This document shows positions 39,701-47,149 of a stretch of 64,000 bases of DNA, piece by piece. The stretch covers positions 310,001-374,000 of the forward strand of contig NZ_JBHSMA010000002.1 in the NCBI RefSeq assembly GCF_042655385.1. Reading direction: 5' to 3'. The translations under genes and the position numbers were made by a program. How positions within the stretch are numbered: the first letter of the stretch is position 1; each line of letters opens with the position of its first letter. A model generated the notes under the pieces. The model made no database searches. It had not been told where the DNA came from and worked only from the letters and a program-made list of their open reading frames with translations. This DNA comes from Larkinella bovis (GTDB taxonomy: Bacteria > Bacteroidota > Bacteroidia > Cytophagales > Spirosomataceae).

Positions 39701-42700
39701 GGGGTGTATAGTGTGACTGTGACCGATGCGAACCAGTGTTTTGTCATTACATCCGTGAGTATCGATGATACAAGTGGTCCTCAATTCACCATTAACAAGA
39801 CCAATGTGAACTGTTCGGGCGGGTCGAACGGAACGGCTTCTGTTAACATAACGAGCGGGATGGCGCCCTTCACCTACCTGTGGAATACCGGTGCCATTTC
39901 GAATAGCATCAGCGGCCTGTCGGCTGGAACCTATAGTGTAATTGTAACGGATGCCAATGGCTGTAAAACGAGTGATCAGGTCATCATTACGCAGCCGACG
40001 CCCATCATTGCCGAACTTTCGCCATCAACTATTGCCTGTGGTAGCACAGTTGGCAACATTACGTTGGCTGGTATAAGTGGTGGAACGCCCGGTTATGCTT
40101 ACCACTGGAGTAACGGATCAACGAGTCCATCATTGACCGGTGTAGGCGCAGGAAGCTATACGTTGACAGTGACCGATGCCAACGGTTGTATGGCAACTGG
40201 TACGGCGGTGTTAAGTCTACCCACGAACTGTCCGGTGTGTCAGTCGCCGGTGGTGACGGTTTCTTCGGCGGTGTGTGCGCCGGGTGGTTCAACCTACACG
40301 GTGAGCTATGCGGCCAGTGTGGGGGCTATCGTCACGGCCAGTGCGGGGGTGGTCTCCAATGGGGTAATCAGTAGTATTCCGCTGGGGGTAGCCCTGGTGG
40401 TGACGGCCAGCAACAGCTGTGGACAGAGCAGTGTGCTGACGGTGCCTGCTGCGGTCTGTCCCCCGGTCAACTGTACAGCCCTGGCGGGTCTGTCAGTGGG
40501 GCAGGCGATTTGCCAGAACGGGAGCAGTTATATCGCCCGTGTGGCGGCTGGTGGCGGAACAACGCTCAGCGTGCTGGGCGGCAGCCTGAGCAACGGGGTG
40601 GTGACCGGTACGGTGGGTACGAATGTGACGGTGGTGGCCACGACGGGTTGTGATACCCGGACGCTGATCATCAACAGTCCGTCTTCGTGTACGAGTGTTC
40701 CGGTCTGTAGCCAACCGCTGGTGAGTCTGGCGGGTCCGGTGTGTCAGGGGAGCAGCTACAGTGTGCACTACAGCAGCAGTGGGGGGGTAACGCTTGTGGC
40801 CAGTGCGGGGGTGGTGTCGAATGGACAGATTAGTGGGATTGCGCTGGGTGTTCCATTGAGTGTGACGGTGAGCAATGGCAGCTGTACGCAGGTGGTAACC
40901 CTGGCTCCTCCCACGAACTGTCCACCTTTATGTCCAGCGCCAGCACCGGTGTTAACAATAACGGATCCGGTATGTAACACGGCCACAGGTACATATACGA
41001 TTCAATATACAGTAAGTGCAGGAGCTAGTGTAACAGCTAGTGCAGGTACGATTAATCTGGTCTTGAAGACGATCACAGTACAACAAGGCCAAAGTGTGGT
41101 AGTTACAGCAGTTAACAACTGTGGTAGTTCAACCTCAACGACGGTATTGGCACCGAATTGTCCAGTAGGTTGTACCCAGGTGGCCGGATTGTCGGTAGGG
41201 CAGGCTATCTGTTCAGGTAGTACTAATTACTTGGCCAGTGTAACGGTCAATGCGGGGGCAACTATCAATGTGATCGGCGGAGGCAGCTACTCCAATGGTG
41301 TGGTAACGGCGCCAGTAGGCAGTAATGTGACAGTGGTTGCCACACTAGGATGCAGCACACAGTCCATGGTGATTATGAGTCCGGCCTCTTGTTCGGGTCC
41401 GATATGTGAAAATCCCATGGTAAGCATTGCTGGGACGCATTGTGATGGCGATACATACAGTGTTCGGTATACGGCTCCGTCGGGCGTGACGGTATTATCG
41501 AACGGAGGAGTGATCAATGCTGCCCAGCAAATGATTTCGGGCATTCCAGCAGGGACGCCAATTAGCATCACAGTAACCAATGGAACCTGTCTGCCGCAAA
41601 TAATTCCGGTTTCTTCACCGGTTAGCTGTACAGTATGTGGCAGCACAGACGGAACAATCACTGTGCCCGCAGTGCCTGAGGGGTCAAGAAACTGGCTGGT
41701 CAATTATACTTTGACAACTCCGGCATCGGTAATAAACTGTTACAATTCACTCGGATATATCGCAACAGATGCTGCGGGGAATATACTTTATGTAAGCAGT
41801 ACGCCAAACTTTACAGGGGTGGTTTCAGGTACTTATTATGTATATGCAACGACTAATCCGCTTACGACAATCATTGGCAAGAATATAAATTCTGCCTGGG
41901 ATGGTTTGATGGATTATCCCTGCCATTGGGTAGCTGCAACACCATATATATTCACTGTTTGTCCACCTTTATGTCCGGTTCCGGCACCCGTGTTAACGGT
42001 AACGGCACCCGTGTGTAACACGGTGACAAACAGCTATAGCGTTCGCTATACCATTAGCATAGGCACCAGTTTGAGTACTAGTGTGGGCACGGTCAATACG
42101 GCCAATCAGACGATTATCGTTCCGCTGGGGGTAGCCCTGGTGGTGACGGCCAGCAACAGCTGTGGACAGAGCAGTGTGCTGACGGTGCCTGCTGCGGTCT
42201 GTCCCCCGGTCAACTGTACAGCCCTGGCGGGTCTGTCAGTGGGGCAGGCGATTTGCCAGAACGGGAGCAGTTATATCGCCCGTGTGGCGGCTGGTGGCGG
42301 AACAACGCTCAGTGTGCTGGGTGGCAGCCTGAGCAACGGGGTGGTGACCGGTACGGTGGGCACGAATGTGACGGTGGTGGCCACGACGGGTTGTGATACC
42401 CGGACGCTGATCATCAACAGTCCGTCTTCGTGTACGAGTGTTCCGGTCTGTAGCCAACCGCTGGTGAGTCTGGCGGGTCCGGTGTGTCAGGGGAGCAGCT
42501 ACAGTGTGCACTACAGCAGCAGTGGGGGGGTAACGCTTGTGGCCAGTGCGGGGGTGGTGTCGAATGGACAGATTAGTGGGATTGCGCTGGGTGTTCCCCT
42601 GAGTGTGACGGTGAGCAATGGCAGTTGTACACAGGTGGTAATCCTGGCTGCTCCCACGAACTGTCCAAGTCTATGCCCAATTATTTCGGTGGTTTCAACC

Positions 42701-45700
42701 GCTCCGACTACCTGTACAGCGAACAACGGAAGCCTAACACTAACCGGCTTGACCGCTGGAGAAAGTTACACGGTTTGTTATACGAAGACACCGAATAATC
42801 CGTTCTGTCAGACGCTGCTTGCGAACCAGAATGGCCGAATTGTATTATCCGGTTTGGGGGTCGGACTGTATACGAACATCACGGTGGCGCAAAATGGCTG
42901 TGTCAGTAATGCCGTATCCGCTACCTTGTCCGGTGGGTTGCCGGCACCATCAGCGACCTGCAGCGTGACGGCAGTTTGTATGGGTCAAAGCATCATCCTG
43001 ACGGCTTCCGGGACCAATATCCAATGGAATGGGCCGGGATTGCTTGCCTCAAGCGGTAGCCCGGTAACGGCGATCCCGAATGTGACCGGAATCGTTACGT
43101 ATACCGCCATCCAATCCGCGAACGGATGTGTTTCTCCGCCTTCGATGGTAACGGTTGTGGTAAAACCGACGCCTACATTCTCTGTAACGGCCACCAATCC
43201 GACGGTTTGTAACAGCGCAGACGGTAGCATGACACTCATCGGCCTGACGCCAGGGCAATCGTATACGGTTTGCTATACGAAGAATGCCGGAGTGCCGGTT
43301 TGTGCCGAGCGATTAGCTAATGTAAACGGTCTGATTACGATTGGCGGGTTGACAGCGGGTGTTTATACGAATATTACAGTCAATGAATTAGGGTGTCTGA
43401 GTTCGGCGCGCGCCATCACCTTGACCAACCCGGCCTTGCCCAACCCAGTCGTGACGGTGGCTCCTGGTAGTACGATTTGCCTGGGCCAAGCGGTGAGCCT
43501 GACGGCAACCGGAGAAACTGGGGCCGTATTTACCTGGAAAGGTTCAGGGCTGCTGGGAACAACGGGCAGTGTGGTCACGGTTAATCCCCAATCGACAGGT
43601 ACGATGAGTTATACGGTAACGCAGACCGTAGCGGGCTGTGGTTCTTCCTCGGCGGTGACGTTGATTACAGTTAATCCGGTACCCAGTGCGGTTTTAATTA
43701 GCAAAGTCGATCCGAATTCCTGCTCGAACCCCAACGGTGGAGTGACGCTGGGAGGCTTACTGTCGAACCAGTTGTATACGGTTTGTTACCGGGTCAACGG
43801 TATTGGGTCACCGGTATGCCTGCAACTATCGTCCAATGGCCTTGGCAACATCGTCATGAATTCGTTGACGGCGGGTGTTTACAGCGTAACGGTGTCGAAT
43901 GGCGGTTGCAGTAGCCAACCGGTTTCGGCGACTCTGGTAGGACAGACACCAGCTCAACCTACGGTTACGGTAACCCCCAGCGCCACCATCTGTATCGGTC
44001 AATCGGTAACGCTGACCGCTTCCAGTTCGACGGATGGCCCGTTCACCTGGACGGGACTTGATCTCTCCAGTATCAACGGAGGAACCGCTACTGCTACGCC
44101 AACGGCAACCGGTGTTCGGAGTTATACGGTCATTCAAACCGTGAATGGCTGTACGTCGATTCCGGCCATCGTGCCCATTACAGTGATGGCTATTCCGGCG
44201 CCTAATCTGGTCACGACGACAGCGCCGACCACCTGTTCCGGCACGAACGGCAGTGTGACACTCGGCGGGTTGACGGCGAACCAAAGCTATACGGTTTGCT
44301 ACAACAACGGTTCTGGTACACAATGTGGTCCGTTTACCTCAGCGGTCAACGGCCAGTTGGTGGTAAGCGGTCTGACGTCCGGTTCATACAGTCTGACGGT
44401 TCTTTCCCCGGGTGGATGCCGAAACGCAGTACCAGTCTCGGCTACAGTCGCTAGTAGCACGGCCTGCTCGATGTGTACGGATGCACCGTTGATTGTCGCC
44501 CAACCGATGCTGATTTGTAAAGACAGCACCAAGACGGTTTCAATGCAGATTCTGGATGCTGATCTGGTGGATTCGTTCACGGCGACGGCTTGCGGAGTAG
44601 GCTTCAGTAATGCTACCGTTACGATTGGGGTTGATAACCAGACCCGTCAACTGTCCATTACGTATAAGGCGGCCCCGGGCTTCCAGGGGATCGATCAGGT
44701 TTGTGTGACGGTAACGGATAAGTGTGGCAACTTCGATCAGGTTTACATTCCGGTTCAGGTAATCCGCTGCGTTTGTGGTTGTTCGGGAACACCGCCAGTG
44801 GTGGTGCCGCAGCCGATCATTACCACGAAAAATACACCCAAAGAGGTGTGTGTGCCGATTGTTGATACCCCGACGGATGTGCACACCGCCACGATTTGCG
44901 GAGGACCACAGCACGGAACGGCCGTGGTTACGGTGAACAACCAGACGCATATGCTCTGTGTGCTCTACACACCGAATACGGATTACGTTGGTGTTGATAA
45001 AGTCTGTATCACGATCTGTGATCAGACGAACCGGTGCACAGTAATCGAAGTGCCGATCACGGTGATCGATATTCCGAATCCGCCCGCTTTGTCAGTGGTT
45101 CCTTTGGTGACAAATTGCTCATCGACGACCTCGGCTCACATGCCAATCCTGGATGTCAATGTCGATAATACACATAGTGTGTCCATCATCGCACAACCGC
45201 TAAACGGTACGATTACGGCCACGGTCGATCAGGTGAACCACCGGGTGCTGATCACCTACACGCCAGCACCGGGCTTTACCGGAAATGACAAGGCCGTGGT
45301 GCGGGTGACCGATAGCGATGGACTCTCATCGGGAGATACCGATGTGCCGTTGCTGGCAACACCGGGAACCTGTCCGGCTTGCTTGACGATGGAATTGAAG
45401 GTGCTGCTCGAAGGCCCGTATAATACGACAACGCATAAGATGAATACGGTGCTGAATCAGCGTGGACTGCTACCGGGTCAAACGCCAATTGGTCAGTTTG
45501 CAGTGCCAACGCCAGCGGGTCAGCCCTACAATACCGCCCCCTGGAATTATACGGGTACGGAAAGCCTGACAACGTATGATCAGGATATTGTGGATTGGGT
45601 ATTGGTATCGCTACGGACTGACGAGCTTTCGACAACACCAGTCTTCCGAGTGGCAGGGCTGTTGCACGATGACGGACGGATTACGTTTGTGAATCCCTGC

Positions 45701-46084
45701 TTCGATATACCGGAAGGATCGTATCATGTCGTGATCGAACACCGAAATCACATGGGCGTGATGTCGCCGACGAAAGTCCCGGTGATTGCGAATAAAATAC
45801 TGTTCGACTTCACTACGCAGGATTCGTACCTGATTACTGATCCGCCATCGTTCGGACAAATCCCGATCGACGGTAAATGGATGATGTACGGCGGAGACGG
45901 GAAGAAGGATGTGTTCAGTGACAACTTCGACATCAACTTCTTCGATTCAAAATTGTGGAAAGATGAGAGCGGTATTTTTGATCAATACCGGTATGGCGAC
46001 TTCAACCTGGATGCTGACGTGAACTTCACCGATAGCGTGCTGTGGAAGAAAAACAATGGTCGCTACTCCAAAGTACCTCATTGA
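33698..46084 (+). CDS. Giant secreted SprB/Ig-like adhesin (about 4128 aa) with dockerin-like tail
   Basis: The start codon overlaps the previous stop in an ATGA, a sign of translational coupling. The hydrophobic signal core is at residues 34-47 with cleavage near FAQ/N, so one of the internal Mets (12, 14 or 24) could also serve. A unique head (~55-370) precedes alternating Ig/PKD units, a divergent ~1.25-kb cassette, SprB block D, three three-unit cassettes, Ig-like units of the NPTSCSGTNGSVT type, and three cadherin-like units (~3590-3893). The final module (~3894-4128) is homologous to that of the 6195-aa protein. A short lower-GC insert (41637-41960) separates the second and third three-unit cassettes. 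No T9SS sorting domain is recognised. A strong hairpin follows the stop. Confidence 0.87.
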   Translation: MMSVTGRIANKMTMSTKQKDSTKMRTWIMVQERVWVILLIALSSLFSPITFAQNVPGCDALGTLPVADFRLTYDLVTNRYTAWYVPTSSTPNRLTSGQFTIVTTNGFTTPGGNGRDAPFQITNINGAWADQVFDNEFIASVGATPLSTLNGFTVHQVGKAVFGDDVDPDGPTGPLDSNSPTTAGVPVPLFSFPGKGCVSLVRILVNGEPIQQQMFSVFGNNFNNQLSYTVSRNAGSTTANRYCKNAPENSINVILPDIQDDLQTVCATSTSYSNNYFTQVFRNWDPAGLPAGTSVVPTNAQQWSGFTVSPSSLSANVSINPTTGAYTVSFPQVGGVTQPGSLTICNTLRDSCNTATDQACVIVSWLSSGQVSITNTPTVCLSNGSAVVSLSATDGFSSYNWIGPGLAASTGNPVTATLSAAGVYSYTVVATSGQSCTASNTTSVTVLNAATIASITPANPTSCLGTDGSVTLNGLTAGQNYSIVYTQNGANPVTQPLTANGSGQIVVSGLSAGVYSFTVSNDVCTSTLSTTLTDPNPPVAPTITVSPSLTICLGSSLTLTAEGMAGASFTWTGTNLSQTTSNPVTVSPATSGAFVYTVTQTVGGCTSAPTNVTVTVNPAPSVTPTASSATACVGSSFVLAATASGGTPNYIYTWTGPNYSTTTTVNSATVSNATVANAGSYSIIITDANGCSATAVTPVSVSVINCCSLTATASASQTVVCAGTSVTLAALTSGAIGALSYQWTPNVTPGNSQSVVVTPVGTATYTVVVTDSGAPNCVQTATVTLTVNPSPVVTITPLSATICAGNSIQLTANVTTGTVPPYSYVWSGPNFSASTTGNTVSIPNATAANNGNYTVTITDQNSCTATATTPIAVTVTPLPTFTLVPSNPTSCSGTNGSVTITGLTSGQLYTISYNQNGGTSVSMTQTAAGGQIVIGSLSSGVYSVTVSQNGCAAVPQSITLTDPNPPIPPVITVLPSSAICLGNSVTLSANGTNLQWTGMNLLPITGSPVTATPGTSGSFVYTVTQTVGGCISLPASVTILVNPAPSIANLSAPPTCVGQSLSLSATVSGGTQPLTVNWRTPDGLTLTGNPLNRANAQMSMAGTYTAIVSGGSGCTATQTVSTTVGENPTVQVQPQQACAGGNVTLTATGGAVNYLWIGPNGFTATGQVVTLTGVDATDAGSYTVTVMGGNACTGTAVGSVIVNPAPIVKADFVSASVCVGSTVHLLGDVTTGTVPPYSYSWSGPNGFAATIQNPSILSAQVSNSGSYTFAVTEANGCSATATTPVSVTVADCCPPRLVQISITAQDPACGSSTGSATATLLPASPGGATVTYRWENATTNTVVGTSAILSGVAAGVYSVTITETSGNCVQSFTSTVSISETPGPDVDLASVSGANCGAANGSAQLIIAGGTTPYSISWTGPSSGSTTSSASPVQITGLMAGNYIFTVTGVGSTCRGIQAVTVPLLPTSLSLTEAVSQPVTCGTSGTVVVSWNSVGGPYQLTVDGVATSVSDTTQTLILGAGTHSIQIASGNPLCVSDSRVVIINPVPAPAVAGWAIEQQPLCAGQSGVVTFAGGQSVTTQYTISFLGGGLVGTTAGNIARSYTLGAGVYEITRIEPNGCLSSQIFEIIAPATVNFNFQTTPGTCGQGGSLMVTNITGGTPGFSIAYSGPVSGTMTEGSGVTGLPNGVYTVTVTDSRGCSTSRSVAITVSPSLNVIAAISSATACVGGSFVLTVNVTPTGSYTYTWSGPNNFTASGAVVTVGPAALTHSGSYTVVVTSAEGCSTTQVTATSITVAVCQPPCTLGLNLVSTSAHCNQADGQATVTASGGSGNYIYHWSTGGLTPTIAGLVSGIYSVTVTDAANSTCFSTTTVAVGNEGGPQLSLLSSTPATCAGATGAASVTATGGNPGYAYQWSNGSLTNTISAVMAGVYSVTVTDQNGCKDVMLIAISSTPGTLTAITSGTPAACAQATGSATVTASGGSGPYTYRWSTGGVTNSVNGLVTGVYSVTVTDANQCFVITSVSIDDTSGPQFTINKTNVNCSGGSNGTASVNITSGMAPFTYLWNTGAISNSISGLSAGTYSVIVTDANGCKTSDQVIITQPTPIIAELSPSTIACGSTVGNITLAGISGGTPGYAYHWSNGSTSPSLTGVGAGSYTLTVTDANGCMATGTAVLSLPTNCPVCQSPVVTVSSAVCAPGGSTYTVSYAASVGAIVTASAGVVSNGVISSIPLGVALVVTASNSCGQSSVLTVPAAVCPPVNCTALAGLSVGQAICQNGSSYIARVAAGGGTTLSVLGGSLSNGVVTGTVGTNVTVVATTGCDTRTLIINSPSSCTSVPVCSQPLVSLAGPVCQGSSYSVHYSSSGGVTLVASAGVVSNGQISGIALGVPLSVTVSNGSCTQVVTLAPPTNCPPLCPAPAPVLTITDPVCNTATGTYTIQYTVSAGASVTASAGTINLVLKTITVQQGQSVVVTAVNNCGSSTSTTVLAPNCPVGCTQVAGLSVGQAICSGSTNYLASVTVNAGATINVIGGGSYSNGVVTAPVGSNVTVVATLGCSTQSMVIMSPASCSGPICENPMVSIAGTHCDGDTYSVRYTAPSGVTVLSNGGVINAAQQMISGIPAGTPISITVTNGTCLPQIIPVSSPVSCTVCGSTDGTITVPAVPEGSRNWLVNYTLTTPASVINCYNSLGYIATDAAGNILYVSSTPNFTGVVSGTYYVYATTNPLTTIIGKNINSAWDGLMDYPCHWVAATPYIFTVCPPLCPVPAPVLTVTAPVCNTVTNSYSVRYTISIGTSLSTSVGTVNTANQTIIVPLGVALVVTASNSCGQSSVLTVPAAVCPPVNCTALAGLSVGQAICQNGSSYIARVAAGGGTTLSVLGGSLSNGVVTGTVGTNVTVVATTGCDTRTLIINSPSSCTSVPVCSQPLVSLAGPVCQGSSYSVHYSSSGGVTLVASAGVVSNGQISGIALGVPLSVTVSNGSCTQVVILAAPTNCPSLCPIISVVSTAPTTCTANNGSLTLTGLTAGESYTVCYTKTPNNPFCQTLLANQNGRIVLSGLGVGLYTNITVAQNGCVSNAVSATLSGGLPAPSATCSVTAVCMGQSIILTASGTNIQWNGPGLLASSGSPVTAIPNVTGIVTYTAIQSANGCVSPPSMVTVVVKPTPTFSVTATNPTVCNSADGSMTLIGLTPGQSYTVCYTKNAGVPVCAERLANVNGLITIGGLTAGVYTNITVNELGCLSSARAITLTNPALPNPVVTVAPGSTICLGQAVSLTATGETGAVFTWKGSGLLGTTGSVVTVNPQSTGTMSYTVTQTVAGCGSSSAVTLITVNPVPSAVLISKVDPNSCSNPNGGVTLGGLLSNQLYTVCYRVNGIGSPVCLQLSSNGLGNIVMNSLTAGVYSVTVSNGGCSSQPVSATLVGQTPAQPTVTVTPSATICIGQSVTLTASSSTDGPFTWTGLDLSSINGGTATATPTATGVRSYTVIQTVNGCTSIPAIVPITVMAIPAPNLVTTTAPTTCSGTNGSVTLGGLTANQSYTVCYNNGSGTQCGPFTSAVNGQLVVSGLTSGSYSLTVLSPGGCRNAVPVSATVASSTACSMCTDAPLIVAQPMLICKDSTKTVSMQILDADLVDSFTATACGVGFSNATVTIGVDNQTRQLSITYKAAPGFQGIDQVCVTVTDKCGNFDQVYIPVQVIRCVCGCSGTPPVVVPQPIITTKNTPKEVCVPIVDTPTDVHTATICGGPQHGTAVVTVNNQTHMLCVLYTPNTDYVGVDKVCITICDQTNRCTVIEVPITVIDIPNPPALSVVPLVTNCSSTTSAHMPILDVNVDNTHSVSIIAQPLNGTITATVDQVNHRVLITYTPAPGFTGNDKAVVRVTDSDGLSSGDTDVPLLATPGTCPACLTMELKVLLEGPYNTTTHKMNTVLNQRGLLPGQTPIGQFAVPTPAGQPYNTAPWNYTGTESLTTYDQDIVDWVLVSLRTDELSTTPVFRVAGLLHDDGRITFVNPCFDIPEGSYHVVIEHRNHMGVMSPTKVPVIANKILFDFTTQDSYLITDPPSFGQIPIDGKWMMYGGDGKKDVFSDNFDINFFDSKLWKDESGIFDQYRYGDFNLDADVNFTDSVLWKKNNGRYSKVPH
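37570..38826 (+). repeat. Divergent ~1.25-kb cassette in the 4128-aa protein
   Basis: The sub-unit order matches the main cassette: CGSSTGS unit, SWTGPSSGS unit, a GTSGTVVVSW unit, AGWAIEQQPLC and FNFQTTPGTCG, closing with DSRGCS. It is the only copy in this protein and is the most diverged at sequence level. Confidence 0.65.
39103..40230 (+). repeat. Five-unit SprB block, copy D
   Basis: The same five-unit order as blocks A-C is seen, from TSAHCNQADGQ to TAVLSLPTNCP, but with protein-level divergence throughout. As in the 6195-aa protein, a three-unit cassette follows directly (compare 27066). This suggests that block plus cassette move as one larger module. Confidence 0.8.
40377..40924 (+). 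repeat. ~548-bp near-identical direct repeat, copy 1
   Basis: This stretch matches 42120-42667 at an offset of 1743, with about nine differences by eye, several of them near the right end. It covers the end of unit 1 and units 2-3 of a three-unit cassette. Confidence 0.85.
42120..42667 (+). repeat. ~548-bp near-identical direct repeat, copy 2
   Basis: This is the partner of 40377-40924. The left junction falls inside unit 1, so this cassette is a chimera: its first ~150 bp differ while the rest is a recent copy. Confidence 0.85.
44461..45375 (+). repeat. Three cadherin/VCBS-like repeats before the C-terminal module
   Basis: Three ~100-aa units carry the pattern of a QLSITYKAAPGFQG-, MLCVLYTPNTDYVG- or VLITYTPAPGFTG-type strand followed by VCVTVTD, VCITICD or AVVRVTD. 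This is the usual signature of bacterial cadherin-like domains, which often bind Ca2+. One similar unit is present in the 517-aa protein. Confidence 0.75.
45378..46084 (+). other. C-terminal module of the 4128-aa protein with dockerin-like pair
   Basis: The module starts near CLTMELKVLLEGPYN and contains PYNTAPWNYTGTES, IVDWVLVSLR and EHRNHMGVMS, matching the tail of the 6195-aa protein position by position. It ends with two duplicated motifs, GDGKKDVFSDNFDINFFDS and YGDFNLDADVNFTDS, each followed by LWK. The DxNxDxxVNxxD spacing is that of a dockerin/EF-hand-like Ca2+ loop. Confidence 0.7.
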
Positions 46085-46094
46085 ACAATGTAAA

Positions 46095-46122
46095 AGGTCC
46101 GGTAGCCCCGGCTATCGGACCT
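46095..46122 (+). terminator. Hairpin after the giant-gene operon
   Basis: AGGTCCGGTAGCC pairs with GGCTATCGGACCT over 13 positions (one G-U) with a two-base loop. There is no strong T-run afterwards, so it may be a processing or partial-termination structure between the 40.7-kb giant block and the next gene. Confidence 0.6.
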
Positions 46123-46162
46123 GATTAATCTAACCAGATTCAAGGGATTGAACGAAAACCCA

Positions 46163-47053
46163 ATGGACATGAAACGGTTTTTCTTTTTACTGGCATTTTG
46201 TACTTCTTTCGGCGCTAAAGCACAAAATGGCCTGTTCGATGTGCGTTTGCAACTTAAAAAGGCGGATTGCACCAATCGAAAATTACAGGTCGCGGTGGAG
46301 GTGAAAGCCCATAATGAAAACAGTTCTTTTTTGATGGGAAACGCCAATCTTCGCTTTTCCTACGATGCCCAACGCATCAAAGCCCCGACCATCGTCGATC
46401 AGCAGAATTTCACCAGTCTGGGCGAAAAGGCGAGTTTGAATTATTCACCCTTGTCGCTCAACGGTTCGGTCGAGCGGAGTACGCGCGGTATTGTTTCGCT
46501 CAATATTATCTACAGCGGATCGGAACACAATGCCACCTCGGTAACCACGAGTTGGTTACCCGTTGCCACCCTCGAATTTGATCTGGTCAATGCACAGGAC
46601 AAAGCGGGTACAGTGATTGAATGGAACGATGATAAATCGTTTCCTGTAACAGGTCTCAGTGAAGTAGTCCTGAAGAAAACCGGGCCGGATTTCGACTACG
46701 ATACCTATGTGGTTAAAGCAAGTGGCGTGTTTGAAAATCTGACGATCTCCTCGCTGGCCAACCTGTGCTCAGGCATCAACCCGGAAACCGCGGGTGAATT
46801 CACCATTCCCGAAGGCTTTTCCCCGAACGGCGATGGAACCAATGACAAGTTTGTGCTGCGGAATTTGGGTGGACTCACGGCTGAGGTGACCATTTTTGAC
46901 CGGAACGGGACGGTTATTTTCGAGTCAAAAGCGTATCAGAATGACTGGGATGGTCGTGATCGGAACAAAGACTTACCCACCGGAACATATTTTTATAGCA
47001 TTCGACTCAGCGATGGACGGAAATTTACCCGTTCGCTGACCCTCTCACGCTGA
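46163..47053 (+). CDS. Secreted cohesin-like protein with T9SS type B (CHU_C-like) sorting domain
   Basis: The product is 296 aa. The TTG at 46148 is rejected. The ATGs at 46163 and 46169 both fit and both give a signal peptide (MKRFFFLLAFCTSFGAKAQ). Residues ~20-200 are paralogous to the head of the 517-aa protein at the other end of the cluster (FLMGNANLRFSYDAQRI, PTIVDQQNFTSLG, GIVSLNIIYSGS), with a cohesin-like beta layout. Residues ~215-296 are the type B sorting domain: FSPNGDGTNDKFVLRN, then VTIFDRNGTVIFES, WDGRD, LPTGTYFYSI and the basic end RKFTRSLTLSR. This routes it through the type IX system to the surface. It is the only cluster member with this domain, so it may serve as the anchor for the others (inference). 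A strong terminator follows. Confidence 0.88.
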   Translation: MDMKRFFFLLAFCTSFGAKAQNGLFDVRLQLKKADCTNRKLQVAVEVKAHNENSSFLMGNANLRFSYDAQRIKAPTIVDQQNFTSLGEKASLNYSPLSLNGSVERSTRGIVSLNIIYSGSEHNATSVTTSWLPVATLEFDLVNAQDKAGTVIEWNDDKSFPVTGLSEVVLKKTGPDFDYDTYVVKASGVFENLTISSLANLCSGINPETAGEFTIPEGFSPNGDGTNDKFVLRNLGGLTAEVTIFDRNGTVIFESKAYQNDWDGRDRNKDLPTGTYFYSIRLSDGRKFTRSLTLSR

Positions 47054-47096
47054 TCCTTCCAGCAGTTTCTCTTCACTATATCTGCATCTGAAACCA

Positions 47097-47128
47097 AATC
47101 AGCCCGGTCTTTTAAAACCGGGCTGATT
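47097..47128. terminator. Bidirectional terminator between convergent genes
   Basis: AATCAGCCCGGT and ACCGGGCTGATT form a perfect 12-bp stem with an eight-base loop (CTTTTAAA). T-rich sequence follows on the plus strand and a TGGTTT run follows on the minus strand. It serves the sorting-domain gene and the convergent DUF805 gene. Confidence 0.85.
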
Positions 47129-47149
47129 CATTTGTCGCTAAGCTGAAAA

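Larger units (their letters stand above)
40228..42667 (+). repeat. Three three-unit cassettes with an inserted unique segment
   Basis: The cassettes lie at about 40228-40927, 40928-41636 and 41970-42667. Their second and third units (LSVGQAIC, then PLVSLAGPVC or PMVSIAGTHC) match those of the 6195-aa protein. The segment 41637-41960 between cassettes two and three is unrelated (WLVNYTLTTPASV, then DYPCHWVAATPYIF) and visibly AT-richer. Confidence 0.75.
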
